Below, piece by piece: positions 21,701 through 28,838 of a stretch of DNA of 64,000 nucleotides (its first letter is position 1; every line of letters begins with the position of its first letter). The notes beneath the pieces were generated by a model. It was not told where the DNA came from. It saw only the letters and a list, made by a program, of their open reading frames with translations, and searched no databases. The DNA is taken from NCBI GenBank assembly GCA_022457155.1, contig JAJGOT010000473.1:605067-669066 (forward strand), written 5' to 3'. The translations under genes were made by a program, and so were the position numbers. Origin of the DNA: Cladopsammia gracilis (lineage: Eukaryota > Cnidaria > Anthozoa > Scleractinia > Dendrophylliidae).

Positions 21701-23796
21701 AATTCCCATATATTCTGCTCGGTTAAGGACTTGCACTAGTGACGCATGCGCACAATACGTCTTTTAGTTTCTTGCTGTCGCCGCCATGTTTGATCGAATT
21801 CGCTGACCAGTATATTGTGTATATGTAGAAACATAGAATGCACGATCACTGCAACAAACCGTTGAGAATGGCCGCATCTGGGTTTTAAGACTTAGATTAA
21901 CTTAGTATTAATACTTGAAGTGAAACAAAAGAAAGTAGCGACAAACTGATCCTCGACGGCAGAAAAACAGAAGCAGAAGCAAATAAAACAAGAAGCCGTA
22001 CACAGCTTGAACTCGTGGCGCCTTTAACTCCTTGCAACATTGATTCCCGAGTGCTTTGAGTGCTTTTACGGAGAAACATAAGCTTAAAATTGTCTAATCA
22101 AAGGCTCCTGCGAGCCAACCCGTGAATACCAAATGCTAAAGGCAACGCAATATTGCGGGGTTTTTTTGGAAATTAAATGTAACGACTTTTGACGAACGCA
22201 AAACAAAAAAATCGAAAATTTTCAGTTCGGAAAAAAAAAGAAACCGTCCTGGAGGACAATCGAACTCACGTCCTTCGACGCCCTCCTTCTCTATTGTCCC
22301 ATCACTATCACTATTGTCACATCACTATCATTTACCTAGGATTTGGCTAATTACCAGGTCAAATTTTGTTACTTTAACGTAGATATGCGGAAAAAGTTTA
22401 CATCTGAGTGATGAATGAAGCTTATTTATAGTTCCTGCTCCAGTGATAAATCAACTTCAGCGTTTCAATTTACACCAATCGCATGGAATTGTCTTAATGT
22501 TACAGTCCTTCCGAATTTATTTCGCTTTGAAATGGGAAACTTTCGTGCAAGAACGGCTCGCTTTCTACTTGTAAACAACGAGCTCAAATTACGGCGAGAG
22601 CTTAAAATTTGCATAAAAACCTACACGAACGAGATGTGATCAGATCTCTCTGAATTGCGAAGATTACAACATCCATCTTTGACCTCTGAATGAAAAAAAT
22701 CGTATTAAAAATATCGCAGTGCCTATTCGTACGGAACCCGTACGCGGACTTCGATTTGCTATTCGTACGGAAGTATTCTTTGACACGAAAACTTTCTGTC
22801 ACTATGAGTCGCTCGCATGAGTATACACTGACTCGGCAAATTAGTCTGAGCCAAATCAACATCGCTTACCAGAAGCCCTTCATAAAGCTAAACGAACGTT
22901 AATATTGTGGACCAACAAAAGTTAAGAACAACATCGAAAATTGTCGAACTTTTTGGACTCCCGTACGAATAACAAATCGAAATCCGCGTACGGGTGCCGT
23001 ACGAATCCTCGAGAAACCAGTTTCTACTTTACGGCTCTCAATCGGACGTGACGTAAAAAACGTCAACCGTTACTAGGAAACAAGGCTCATTAATATGCAC
23101 GAACCCCACTCAAGTTACACACTTTGACCGTGTTGAAGTCGTCATGTTAAACTCTGCATGGCAAGGTGCAAGGTGTAATTTCAACAATTTTCATTTTCAA
23201 CAGATCCAAGAGTTCCCTACAAGCATCGATACTAAAGAAGAACTTTGTGATATTGTGAGCCGCATCATCGCACATCTGAGTATCCAACACGCCGCAGTCA
23301 ACTACGGATTAGCAGACTACGCCGAGTACGTTCCCAACCTACCGACCAAACTGTACAATGATACCAGAGTGAAAGAAGGGGAATTCTCTGTTTTCAGACT
23401 GCCAAACAGATTCACTTCAGCTGTAAGTAAAATGGAGTAGGGTGGAGATTAAGGATTAAGGAGAGTTAGTAGCGAATTATTCTAGGGAGCGCTGTACCTA
23501 TTTTATTGCTATTGTCGAAATTCTACAACTTAAACAGCAATTTTTTTTTTTAATTTTTCAGATCGAGGCCAGCTTCAGTAACTCTCTGGCGACACTCCGC
23601 TTCGATTCCCTGCTGGACTACGGTAACGACCTTCTGGACAATAAGGCCACCAATCTCATCAACGGTTACTATAGTTACCTAATGAACGTTGTTCAGCCTC
23701 GCATGCAAGAAAAGAACCGACAGCGGAAGGAAAAGAGGTGATCTGACCTATCCGTATCTTATTCCAAAATGGATACCGAATGGAGTTCAGACCTAG
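3329..23796 (+). CDS. Gene A: secreted lipoxygenase with two FN2 modules inserted in the catalytic domain
   Basis: Spliced gene; exons 3329-3384, 7771-8119, 11661-11799, 13298-13456, 13789-13809, 15645-15806, 16335-16364, 16787-16893, 17879-18077, 18645-18751, 19050-19304, 19809-19915, 20598-20700, 23204-23422, 23562-23796. All have AG/GT borders and compatible phases. Product about 748 aa: signal peptide 1-19; LOX N-terminal region 20-181; FN2-1 182-234; linker 235-241; FN2-2 242-295; KE-rich linker 296-305; LOX core 306-748. Family knowledge: lipoxygenases dioxygenate polyunsaturated fatty acids at a non-haem iron. Visible iron ligands are H440, H445, H627 and N631, in the family spacing H-x4-H-x17-H-x8-H (440/445/463/472) and HAAVN. 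The usual extra histidine five residues before the first ligand is A435. There is no PLAT domain. Sequons at N67, N106, N588 and N650 fit secretion. As assembled, one extra A in exon 15 causes a stop at 23739 before the LOX-like C-terminus YPYLIPKWIPNGVQT. The function is predicted; substrate and stereochemistry are unknown. Confidence 0.87.
3853..4158 (-). pseudogene. Degraded retroelement ORF1-like fragment
   Basis: On the minus strand, MSNTVSATPEEDQVSALVAH leads, after a stop and frame breaks, to DEMRKRLEFTQAKMDDFV and a coiled-coil-like KSNKDLKQKFETMEKTN. This resembles the N-terminal part of LINE ORF1-type proteins. Family placement is tentative. Confidence 0.5.
4262..4345 (+). repeat. 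Non-LTR-type 3' tail with TTG repeats
   Basis: taattaaccgaaattgt..ggaaggtgtaaaataaaa then (TTG)n. A second copy is at 27411-27510. Confidence 0.6.
6451..6473. repeat. Poly(C) run, intron 1 of A
   Basis: About 22 consecutive C; further C runs are at 14526-14540 and 25243-25258. Confidence 0.95.
6696..6891. mobile_element. Long hairpin element (196 bp), intron 1 of A
   Basis: taggccatttccgagttgcc ... complement; arms of about 90 bp cover almost the whole element, with a loop near 6790. No ORF. Confidence 0.85.
7771..8119 (+). CDS. Gene A exon 2: N-terminal part of LOX catalytic domain
   Basis: 349 bp, phase 2 to 0, residues 19-135. It starts right after the signal peptide with SAQCEVSLPQ. 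The LPQ-x-SSPV block resembles the start of the LOX catalytic domain in PLAT-less secreted lipoxygenases. It contains two N-glycosylation sequons (NMT, NIT) and two cysteines that could pair (C25, C37). It ends EPVIG before gtaaat. Confidence 0.8.
8424..9060 (-). mobile_element. AACCCGTGAATAC-ended element with tRNA-like core, intron 2 of A
   Basis: Ends read aacccgagaaga and cgtatacacgggtt (degenerate TIRs). Contains a minus-strand tRNA-like segment 8645-8722 (B box gagttcgaatc), a purine-rich run and a (GTGA)n tract near 8974. Confidence 0.7.
9110..9440. repeat. Interspersed repeat (GATCGCTAAGCAAATTGCAAG family), copy 1
   Basis: Shares cgatcgctaagcaaat, catccatgaacgc, gagagattttgcggtatgta and ctaatgtgacac blocks with copies at 10200-10417 (plus 11053-11110), 41105-41400, 51840-52350 and 59240-59775. 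No ORF conserved across copies. Confidence 0.7.
9900..10052. mobile_element. Inverted-repeat element (CATTTGTCTCACGATGGA)
   Basis: Arms catttgtctcacgatgga and complement, with inner gacgtttcgactg pairing. The copy in unit B is at 40815-40955 and is more degraded. Confidence 0.75.
10418..11047. mobile_element. TIR element (CAGTAAAAACCCGC ends), intron 2 of A
   Basis: TIR cagtaaaaacccgcata / tatgcgggtttttac with TATA flanking both sides. The interior repeats ataagaacct several times. Unit B has the empty site at about 41340. Confidence 0.85.
10867..11034. mobile_element. Nested hairpin element inside 10418-11047
   Basis: tacctaattcaattaaggtt pairs with aacctttattgaattaggtgta. It is a second inverted-repeat element sharing its right boundary region with the outer one. 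Confidence 0.75.
11149..11614 (+). mobile_element. TIR element with tRNA-like core (type 3, intron 2 of A)
   Basis: 10-bp duplication cgtcggctat at 11139-11148 and 11615-11624. Arms tttccctttcgtaaacggtc and complement. tRNA-like core at about 11435-11510 (B box gggttcgactc), T-run, then ctaagtgtcg as in the element at 161. Unit B has the empty site at about 41430. Confidence 0.87.
11661..11799 (+). CDS. Gene A exon 3: LOX domain segment before the FN2 insert
   Basis: 139 bp, phase 0 to 1, residues 136-181. EYARLPSRYEAF then EWISDKHF and RLAGPNPMSLKRV match the family block W-x-D-x-x-F ... G-x-N-P. Acceptor ttgcttttag, donor gtaagc. The ordinary LOX fold is interrupted directly after this exon. 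Confidence 0.85.
11886..12293 (+). mobile_element. TIR element with tRNA-like core (type 4, intron 3 of A)
   Basis: Duplication aacttgtcc/aacttgtct at 11877-11885 and 12294-12302. Arms ggtacttggtgtatccct and complement. tRNA-like core 12143-12212 with A box gtagtacagtggatagtg and B box gggttcgattcc, T-run, then actaagtgt. Empty in unit B at about 41687. Confidence 0.86.
12143..12212 (+). repeat. tRNA-like sequence, best Pol III boxes in the window
   Basis: Starts tcctcggtagtacagtgg and has ccgggttcgattcc. It looks like a degraded elongator tRNA but lacks a convincing anticodon stem, so I do not call a tRNA gene. Confidence 0.55.
12729..12775. repeat. (TTA)n microsatellite, intron 3 of A
   Basis: TTA repeat, missing at the corresponding place in B. 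Confidence 0.95.
13020..13262. repeat. GAT/GGT-rich repetitive tract before FN2-1 in A
   Basis: Degenerate GAT, GCT and GGT triplets; long open frames here on both strands are a by-product of triplet repetition. B counterpart 42566-42790. Confidence 0.9.
13298..13456 (+). CDS. Gene A exon 4: FN2 module 1
   Basis: 159 bp, phase 1-1, residues 182-234. It contains GRWCHFPFIYRGKLY, then CTS, LWCSTT and WGNC, the fibronectin type II pattern with four core cysteines (196, 210, 220, 233) and an extra C186. FN2 modules bind gelatin/collagen or phospholipid choline heads in other proteins. The symmetric phase makes the exon insertable without frame damage. Confidence 0.93.
13789..13809 (+). CDS. Gene A exon 5: 21-bp micro-exon linker
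   Basis: AG/GT-bounded 21-bp exon in phase 1-1 encoding ESENSED, an acidic hinge between the FN2 modules. It follows a pyrimidine-rich tract and has donor gtaagt. The same micro-exon exists in copy B (43323-43343), encoding ESENSEE. Confidence 0.72.
14603..14990 (+). mobile_element. tRNA-derived SINE, intron 5 of A
   Basis: Head cccggttagcacagtggtag (A box), a conserved middle with ataaggacgaataaaccttaggtcccgtct and gggacgttaaagatcccac, and tail gaaagaaagaaaag. Absent from unit B near 43980. Confidence 0.75.
15270..15498. mobile_element. Short element with the same ends, intron 5 of A
   Basis: aactcgtgaatacgcg at the left and cgtattcagagtt at the right, followed by the ggctcacaggagcctttgat flank that follows other members. 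The interior (agcagtgggacaacatttca...) is unrelated to the tRNA-like members. Confidence 0.6.
15645..15806 (+). CDS. Gene A exon 6: FN2 module 2
   Basis: 162 bp, phase 1-1, residues 242-295. GEWCHFPFTYDGKVY, CTS, RRWCLTT and KWGYC give a complete second FN2 module (core cysteines 256, 270, 280, 294; extra C246). It differs strongly from module 1 outside the core, so the pair is an old duplication or two separate captures. Confidence 0.93.
16335..16364 (+). CDS. Gene A exon 7: 30-bp charged micro-exon
   Basis: Acceptor tttctttcag and donor gtgagc bound a 30-bp phase 1-1 exon encoding GKEEKEEKEE, a lysine/glutamate spacer linking FN2-2 back to the LOX core. It is identical in copy B at 45541-45570. 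Confidence 0.72.
16787..16893 (+). CDS. Gene A exon 8: return to LOX fold
   Basis: 107 bp, phase 1 to 0, residues 306-341, starting GPIGLDWNKLKETL and ending DDPLEE. It supplies the helical segment that precedes the G-R-[IL] strand block in LOX proteins. The donor gttata is weak but shared with copy B. Confidence 0.8.
16959..17227. mobile_element. AATAGAACAAACTGGTTATGAA-ended MITE, intron 8 of A
   Basis: Left end aatagaacaaactggttatg, right end ttcataagtttattctatt. Same family at 31725-31987 and 46251-46504; the A and B copies are orthologous. Confidence 0.78.
17228..17878 (+). other. End of intron 8 of A, strongly conserved in B
   Basis: The ggtacctgcccagggtatat... stretch is almost unchanged in B (46505-47241), except for a short insertion in B (about 46780). 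No coding potential recognised. Confidence 0.6.
17879..18077 (+). CDS. Gene A exon 9: LOX core strand block
   Basis: 199 bp, phase 0 to 1, residues 342-407. NQGRIYALRYE followed by PIALFASARVGEHQN and LVPVAIQMDYTP match the conserved LOX region upstream of the iron site. The donor used is CCAG/gttcag; the next exon starts GTTCAG, so an alternative in-place splice is possible only with a shifted frame. Confidence 0.87.
18645..18751 (+). CDS. Gene A exon 10: first iron-ligand helix
   Basis: 107 bp, phase 1 to 0, residues 408-443. YTPKDGGNWMLAKLNVQ is the LOX W-x-x-A-K motif. DLGYAQIVEHLAK carries iron ligand H440, while the normally conserved histidine five residues earlier is Ala (A435). Confidence 0.9.
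19050..19304 (+). CDS. Gene A exon 11: second iron ligand and substrate pocket
   Basis: 255 bp, phase 0-0, residues 444-528. VHLLMEAFCVIL (ligand H445) and the H-P-x5-K-F-H block (H463, H472) complete the LOX histidine signature. An alanine in FAHG falls roughly where the residue governing R/S oxygenation lies in LOX alignments; I hold that placement loosely. Confidence 0.92.
19428..19535 (-). repeat. tRNA-like SINE fragment, intron 11 of A
   Basis: On the minus strand, tagttcagtagttgagcac (A box) and cagttcgaatgcc (B box). Copies at 48779-48885 (B) and, in mirror orientation, 62748-62850 (C). Confidence 0.6.
19809..19915 (+). CDS. Gene A exon 12
   Basis: 107 bp, phase 0 to 2. KRGLDDSKLIPYFPYRDDG is the family R-G-[LV]-x-D ... 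Y-x-Y-R-D-D-G block. Acceptor ttccctag, donor gtaagt. Identical at protein level to copy B. Confidence 0.92.
20263..20292. mobile_element. Half-element remnant in intron 12 of A
   Basis: Only the left arm (atgttgtggttcaattttat...) remains; sequence then jumps to the caattttgtgctttta segment found about 350 bp further on in B. A has a deletion, not an empty site. Confidence 0.75.
20598..20700 (+). CDS. Gene A exon 13
   Basis: 103 bp, phase 2 to 0. YYKEDKAVKEDVELQDFLNE corresponds to the Y-Y-x5-V-x-x-D-x-E-L-Q-x-F LOX block. It includes sequon N588-G-T. Confidence 0.9.
21106..21443 (-). mobile_element. TIR element with tRNA-like core (type 2, intron 13 of A)
   Basis: Same outer arms as the element at 591 (tgactagaatgaatattcc and complement), with the core in reverse orientation at about 21229-21310. 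It is absent from unit B at 50770, where the site reads catacttaaagaattgcc. The target duplication is imperfect (actcaaag/attaaag). Confidence 0.85.
22118..22415 (-). mobile_element. AACCCGTGAATAC element, truncated, intron 13 of A
   Basis: Left end aacccgtgaatac is intact. The tRNA-like part at 22250-22345 carries a small internal duplication (atcactatcactattgtcac). The right end is missing compared with 51424-51792. Confidence 0.65.
22724..23010. mobile_element. TIR element (ATTCGTACGG ends), intron 13 of A
   Basis: attcgtacggaacccgtacg at the left pairs with cgtacgggtgccgtacgaat at the right; subterminal aaatcg arms also pair. No counterpart in unit B. Confidence 0.78.
23204..23422 (+). 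CDS. Gene A exon 14: third and fourth iron ligands
   Basis: 219 bp, phase 0-0, residues 599-671. EFPTSIDTKEEL leads to QHAAVNYGLADY, which provides H627 and N631. The H-x3-N form with Asn is the usual animal/plant arrangement. It ends RLPNRFTSA before gtaagt. Confidence 0.95.
23562..23796 (+). CDS. Gene A exon 15: C-terminal exon with one-base frameshift
   Basis: Starts IEASFSNSLATLRFDS after ttttttcag. As assembled the frame stops at 23739-23741 after KEKR. One base out of register the sequence continues to YPYLIPKWIPNGVQT and TAG at 23794, which matches LOX C-termini. The extra base lies in an AAAA run at 23731-23734 where copy B has AAA. LOX normally ends in an isoleucine that ligates iron; here the predicted last residue is Thr. 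Confidence 0.8.
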
Positions 23797-23933
23797 TTCA
23801 ACAGTTTCACCATCAACACGTGCACTTAAGCTACTGTAACGGAGGCAATATGAATGTGTCAACTTTAAACATTGACAATATCAAGGGTGTAAACTTTTAT
23901 AGCGTAATGAATGTGACTCTTTTTTGTAATAAC

Positions 23934-23939
23934 AATAAA
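23934..23939 (+). terminator. Poly(A) signal, gene A
   Basis: AATAAA 138 bp after the LOX TAG, followed by a GT-rich stretch. Copy B has caatgg here instead. Confidence 0.5.
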
Positions 23940-24059
23940 GGTCACTTTGTTATTTCCAGTATGTTTGTACCTAACATTTCAATTTGATGGAAATTAAATC
24001 ATATTTAGGTGCAATGCTTTGCTAAAGTTATTTTAAACCCCCTCATTTTCCTAGCATAA

Positions 24060-24200
24060 TAAACCATCTGAAAGCAAGGCTCACACGACACATCTCCGCG
24101 GTATGCATGGCCAGTAGGCATGGCCAGTACCTTCCATAGCTACCACTGCCGGGTGATATGGAGAAGTGTCATGTGACCATTGTTTTCTGATGGTTTACCT
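24060..24200. mobile_element. MITE downstream of gene A
   Basis: taaaccatctgaaagcaagg pairs with the right end (ctgatggtttacc). Present at the same place in B (53384-53513) and in the mirror (58085-58225), so it predates the duplications. The interior repeats gcatggccagta. Confidence 0.72.
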
Positions 24201-24954
24201 TACTTAGACGGTTTGCATATGCGCCCATTAAAATATGATGCAAAGTCCAGGTCTGTTCTAGCTCCTATAGCCATAGTGGTAAGATCTTCCGGTCCATCAG
24301 GAGGATCCTGGTTCCAATCCACTTTAAACTTTTTAAAGGAATCGCTGGAAGCATATACCATATTTCAGAACTAATTATTCGTATGCATTTTCAGAAGAAT
24401 GTATTCGGTCCTTTTTTCCAGTTCGAGCGGTTTGAACTTGCAACAGTTTCGTTCAGCTTCGCCAAGGAACACAACGAATCCTGCAGCTATGACACACGGC
24501 AATATTTTCAGGGCCTCAATCTTGTTTCCAGGGTCTTCTCCTCTTTCAAAATGGCGGGCCGCGATTTTAAAAGCGGATATCTTGTGAATGCGCGAAGCGT
24601 TGAACGAGATATAGTATACGGGGACAGTTATGAAAATTTGCACTTGGGCAATCACTCGGATGTGAACATTTTTTGTAATAGCGCTCCGCCCAGATTCTAA
24701 AAATAGAATTGGCGCGCAGCATCATGGGATTGAAATGCGTACAAACATTCAAGAACTATGCAGGTAGCTACGAACCAAAAAATAGGTGCTATGAAGTAAT
24801 GTTCTGGGGTACAACTCGACAGTTATCCCTAACATGTACAGGAATCGCAAAAACTGGCGTTTCCGAGACAGCCATTTTGAAATATTTGTCCGCATTTCGA
24901 TCCCACAATGCAATGCTGCCAAATATGACGTCACCTGGGCGGAATGCTATTTCG

Positions 24955-25140
24955 CAGTGTATTACGTCATTTAGTTTTCTCAGTTCAGAAAATGCATAAG
25001 TCACCAGTGTATTACGTCATCCAAATGTCTCGGTAAATCCCCATTAAAAAACGTCATGCCAGCTGCCTCGTTTCAGACGATGCATAATTCTCCAGTGTAT
25101 TACGTCCGTCCAACTGCCTCGTTTCAGACATTGCATACCG
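24955..25140. repeat. 50-bp tandem repeat near the A/B boundary
   Basis: Same unit as 1079-1225, partly scrambled; only one unit remains in the B flank at about 53957. Confidence 0.8.
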
Positions 25141-25450
25141 GATTTACTCAAATAATAGCCCTCCCTCGTTTAATCGCTCCCCTCGAATAATCGCCGCCAT
25201 TTGGTAGAATATTTTAAATAATTGCCTCCCGCGAATAATAGCCCCCCCCCCCCCCCCCATCCCTCTCCCTTCTCCCCACATCCTCGCAGTCAAGTTAAAA
25301 TTCACTTCTTGTATAGGAAACGTTACAAAAGCTCAGGTGTAATACACTTTTTCTATAGTGAGGTTCGTGTATTTGACTTTTTCGTTTATTTCTTGGAGCT
25401 ATCTAATGATCACATTACCACGTAAGTACTTCGAGCGAGCAATGTTTGAA
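25135..25450. mobile_element. Truncated TACCGTATTT element
   Basis: Left part with cgaataatcgccgcc, interrupted by a poly(C) run at 25243-25258. The right end is lost, then sequence common to 54110 follows. Confidence 0.65.
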
Positions 25451-26314
25451 GTAATCGTCTCTGGGCTTAGTTACATTGTACAAAATTCCGGAATTTTTTT
25501 GAGAATTTGAGACACCGAAAAGAATTTTAGAAAATCTCGAGAATTTTAGACAATGAGTAAAATTTAGTAGAATTTTAGAGAAATATCAGCTTCCAGGTGG
25601 CACTTTGACAATTTGACGCAAGCAAAAACATCGCGAAAGCGTTTATTTTGTGTTACCGCTGACCATCTTGCGGGCTCATCCGCACAGAAGTTTCCACAGT
25701 GCAACTTTCCGCGGTTTCCCACTCAAATTATGCTTTCCATGAATTCCATCTCTGTTTGTAGGAAATATGGCTTAATCCAGTGAGCCTTCTACCAGCTCAC
25801 AATCAAAAACGAGAAATGTTAAGAATTTTCGAGAATTTTTTACATTTTTGAACGAATTTTAGAAATTTTGTAAAGAATTTTAAAGCTTTTTGGGGAAAAT
25901 TTCGGCAAATTTTTTCTTCGCGGGGATTTTATATTGGATCCACAAATAAATTGTTTTCTTGTAGTGATTCTGTAGTCCTCTTATAAATAGCCCCATTGAC
26001 CTTTTATTATCAGAACTACCTAGATTTATGTTGTTCGAACTACAGTAGATGGTTGTTTCATGGTATTATAGTATCAAACACTGATTACATGAATTCACTG
26101 TGATTTATACTGCATTGCATTAATAAATAGTCTGTAGCATCCGGCACTGATTACTACCGCAAACTAGCGGTCAACGGACCATTGGAAGTTCAAAACATGT
26201 CAATCCAAAATATTTCATTTCACAGGAGAAGTTGACTATCTAGCAATTATTATTCCCGAACGATGTTGTTCTTTTTCCATTCGACTTGCTTTAAAGCTTT
26301 ACAATCGTATACAA

Positions 26315-26316
<2 letters not shown>

Positions 26317-26352
<36 letters not shown>

Positions 26353-26600
26353 AACTTTATTAATGTGTCAACAAAGGATTTAGCATTGCTGCTTATTCAG
26401 GACACCTAAAACAAGTTACAATAAATCAAAACTATGTACAAGATAAATTAAGTTAATAGCTATTTACAAGGTAGTTAAAATTTCCCTAAATTAAAAGTTG
26501 CCCTTCTAGGTTTCACAGATTGAGAGAGGATTGGCGATAACGACAAATCGTTTTGTAAGCTTCACAAATAAATGGTTTGTAAGTTATTGGAAAGTCCATC
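26317..26600 (-). repeat. Probable LINE 3' end with (ATC)n tail
   Basis: (TCA)n at 26317-26351 followed by ataactttattaatgtg, i.e. on the minus strand a 3' end leading into a GAT repeat tail. No coding sequence recognised. Confidence 0.45.
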
Positions 26601-27410
26601 AGTGCCGCTTCTGTAGAATAAAGTCAAGCGCATGCGCGCATGGTTGACTTCACAAATATACGGCGTAGTAGAGTGTACACTCCGCAAACTCGATCCACCG
26701 CGACCTTGAACGAGATTTCTCTCGCTATGCTTCACGACAGGCGAGAAACACAACACATAATCAACTATGTTTAGTAGACATATTTAGATCTGTCAATGGA
26801 AAAACCCGCATGAATTTTTTGGCAATTTTAGCCAATCAGAGTTGTTTCTAACAATGCCTACTGTCAAGCGTCCAATCAGAGCGCGGTCCACGGATCCTTG
26901 AGAAACAGCAGGATACGCGAACACGATTTAGTCTTATTCGCCCAAATCGCTGCCTGTTGCTCTGAAGGCATGAATTCGTCGATTCTCGTCTCCGCGACGA
27001 GGGCAAAATTTTGACAGGGGTGTCACTTTTAAAAGCTTTATATCTTTTGGCATTTAGAAGCTGATTTCGCTAAAACTTGACAGATATATTGGGGAATAAT
27101 GGGAGTTCACCAGTACTATTTTTTATTCAATGAATTGCGCTTTACGGTAATGCTGTAATGTCCGTAAGTTAAAATTTGTAAAACGTGATTTTGTGTCTAA
27201 GTTTGCTCCTCGAGAAGAACACAAAGCAAGTTGATTTCACCACTCACTGATCCGTCAAAACCTCAATTGTTATATCTGAAGCCGAATTTTTTATTTCAAC
27301 TTTAATTAAAAGTCATTAGCTTTTAGTTATTAGTTTGTATTAATATTTCACCCGCTTCGATTAGCCTTTTTTGCTATTAGCGGTGAGCAAGTATCTCCAT
27401 TTCTTACTTT

Positions 27411-27466
27411 AACTAATTAACCGAAATTGTATCTTTTGTAATTGGAAGGTGTGAAATAAAATTGTT

Positions 27467-27510
<44 letters not shown>
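27411..27510 (+). repeat. Non-LTR-type 3' tail with (TTG)n
   Basis: Same module as 4262-4345, with a longer (TTG)n tract (27466-27510). Confidence 0.65.
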
Positions 27511-28066
27511 AACGAAGTAAAATTGTCCATGTTAGAATTTGAAGCCTCATATCTTCCCTTTGAAAGCCTGTTTAAAAATTTTGCGCCAGATATGCATGAT
27601 AATCTACAATACACCTAGTTTACCTCCCTGTCGTGTCATCTCATGAAATTCTATATCCGCGCTGAATTCTTGGACACAAATTTGTTTGTTTTTACGCTTC
27701 CGAAGGCTTCTCGAGCAAAAACAAATCCAATAATATATTTATAGTAATTTTGCTAATTTTAATCCACGGGTATGCAGAAAGAACAATGCGTTGCAAAATA
27801 ATGCATTTTACCAGACAGCGCTTTGCACGTGCAATTATTGATGCAGAAACATTACGGAGCCTGTTCGTGAATATTTCACGCATGTTCGGTAAAAGCCGTC
27901 GCACTTCGTGCATACTCTTTTCATAAATGCACAATAATGAGTGGAGCTTTTACCATGCGACCTACCGTAAAATAGCCCCTTTCCCCTCCTCACCCCTGCT
28001 TACAAGGGTTTTTGTATATTGCTTCGCTGGCTGAAACAATGGATATCAAAAACAACTAAAATTAAC

Positions 28067-28603
28067 CTTAAGTGCACATAAAGTGAAATTTCACTACCGT
28101 TTTTTTTAGGGTCTTTTGTTGTTTCAGTATCACCTTTATTTCATTTTCAGTCGATTTCCTCTTTTTTGCGAAGAGTATCCACTATTTTTAGCGGTTTGAA
28201 AACTCCCGCCGTGGCCTGAAGTTTGCCACATTTTGAGCGCGACCAAAAAGGTACAAACAATGAATTTGTGACGACATTCGTGTGTTCGATCACAACAAAA
28301 CCTGGTGGAGAAGGGAGCGAACCCGGGGCTAAAATGAGCGTCGCTTTCAAACATATTTAATCGAAAGAATCCTACCACAAGTTTCCAAAACTCCACTGTA
28401 AAACGAATAACGCGTTCAGTTGTTTGCACTAATGACGTCACTAGAACCCAGGTTCTTATTTAATATGCCCAACTTGCGTCGCTTGTTAAAATATGTTCCC
28501 GCCACTTCAAGTGACTTATTTGCCCATCAAAATAATTCTTAAAACACCAATTTTTAGATTATCGAAAAAAGGTAGTGAAATTTCACTTCATGTGCACTTT
28601 AAG
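28067..28603. mobile_element. TIR element (TTAAGTGCACATAAAGTGAAATTT)
   Basis: Ends cttaagtgcacataaagtg and its near complement tcatgtgcactttaag; arms continue through tttcactacc. Interior about 470 bp with no conserved ORF. Inserted upstream of the dead B exon 1; unit A lacks it. Confidence 0.82.
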
Positions 28604-28607
28604 GCGA

Positions 28608-28838
28608 AGCCAAACGAACGCAACATTTCAACGCAACATTTTGCAACATTGTTGCGCGCAACGTGTTAACCCGCGTTTGGCCACCCTGTTGCAACATGTT
28701 GGATGGTGTTGGATAAAATTTGACCATTTTCAAACTTGATCCAACACCATCCAACATGTTGCAAACGCGTGTAACACGTTGCGCGCAACAATTTAATGTT
28801 GCAAGATGTTGCGTTGAAATGTTGCGTTCGTTTGGCCG
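28608..28838. mobile_element. Long hairpin MITE (CCAAACGAACGCAACATTT)
   Basis: gccaaacgaacgcaacattt pairs with the right end. Inner blocks gttgcgcgcaacg and ccaacatgttg are themselves palindromic. Directly adjoins the element at 28067. Confidence 0.85.

Larger units (their letters stand above)
25450..28066. other. Intergenic A to B, left part
   Basis: 25450-25960 (gaattttagaaaatct repeats) recurs at 54110-54620 and in mirror at 57010-57480. 25960-27960 has a LINE-like tail, a TTG tail and otherwise nothing I can name; it is absent from unit A's upstream region. Confidence 0.6.

Noticed and set aside
24371..24655. Minus-strand frame with RHFERGEDPGNKIEA, repeated near 1-600, 53.7 kb and 57.7 kb
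   Set aside because: It looks like a gene because it recurs, but recurrence is explained by the array units and the mirror. Frames differ between copies and no domain is recognisable.
26317..27510. CRISPR-like arrays in the (TCA)n and (TTG)n tracts
   Set aside because: Plain microsatellites without spacers, in a eukaryotic genome.
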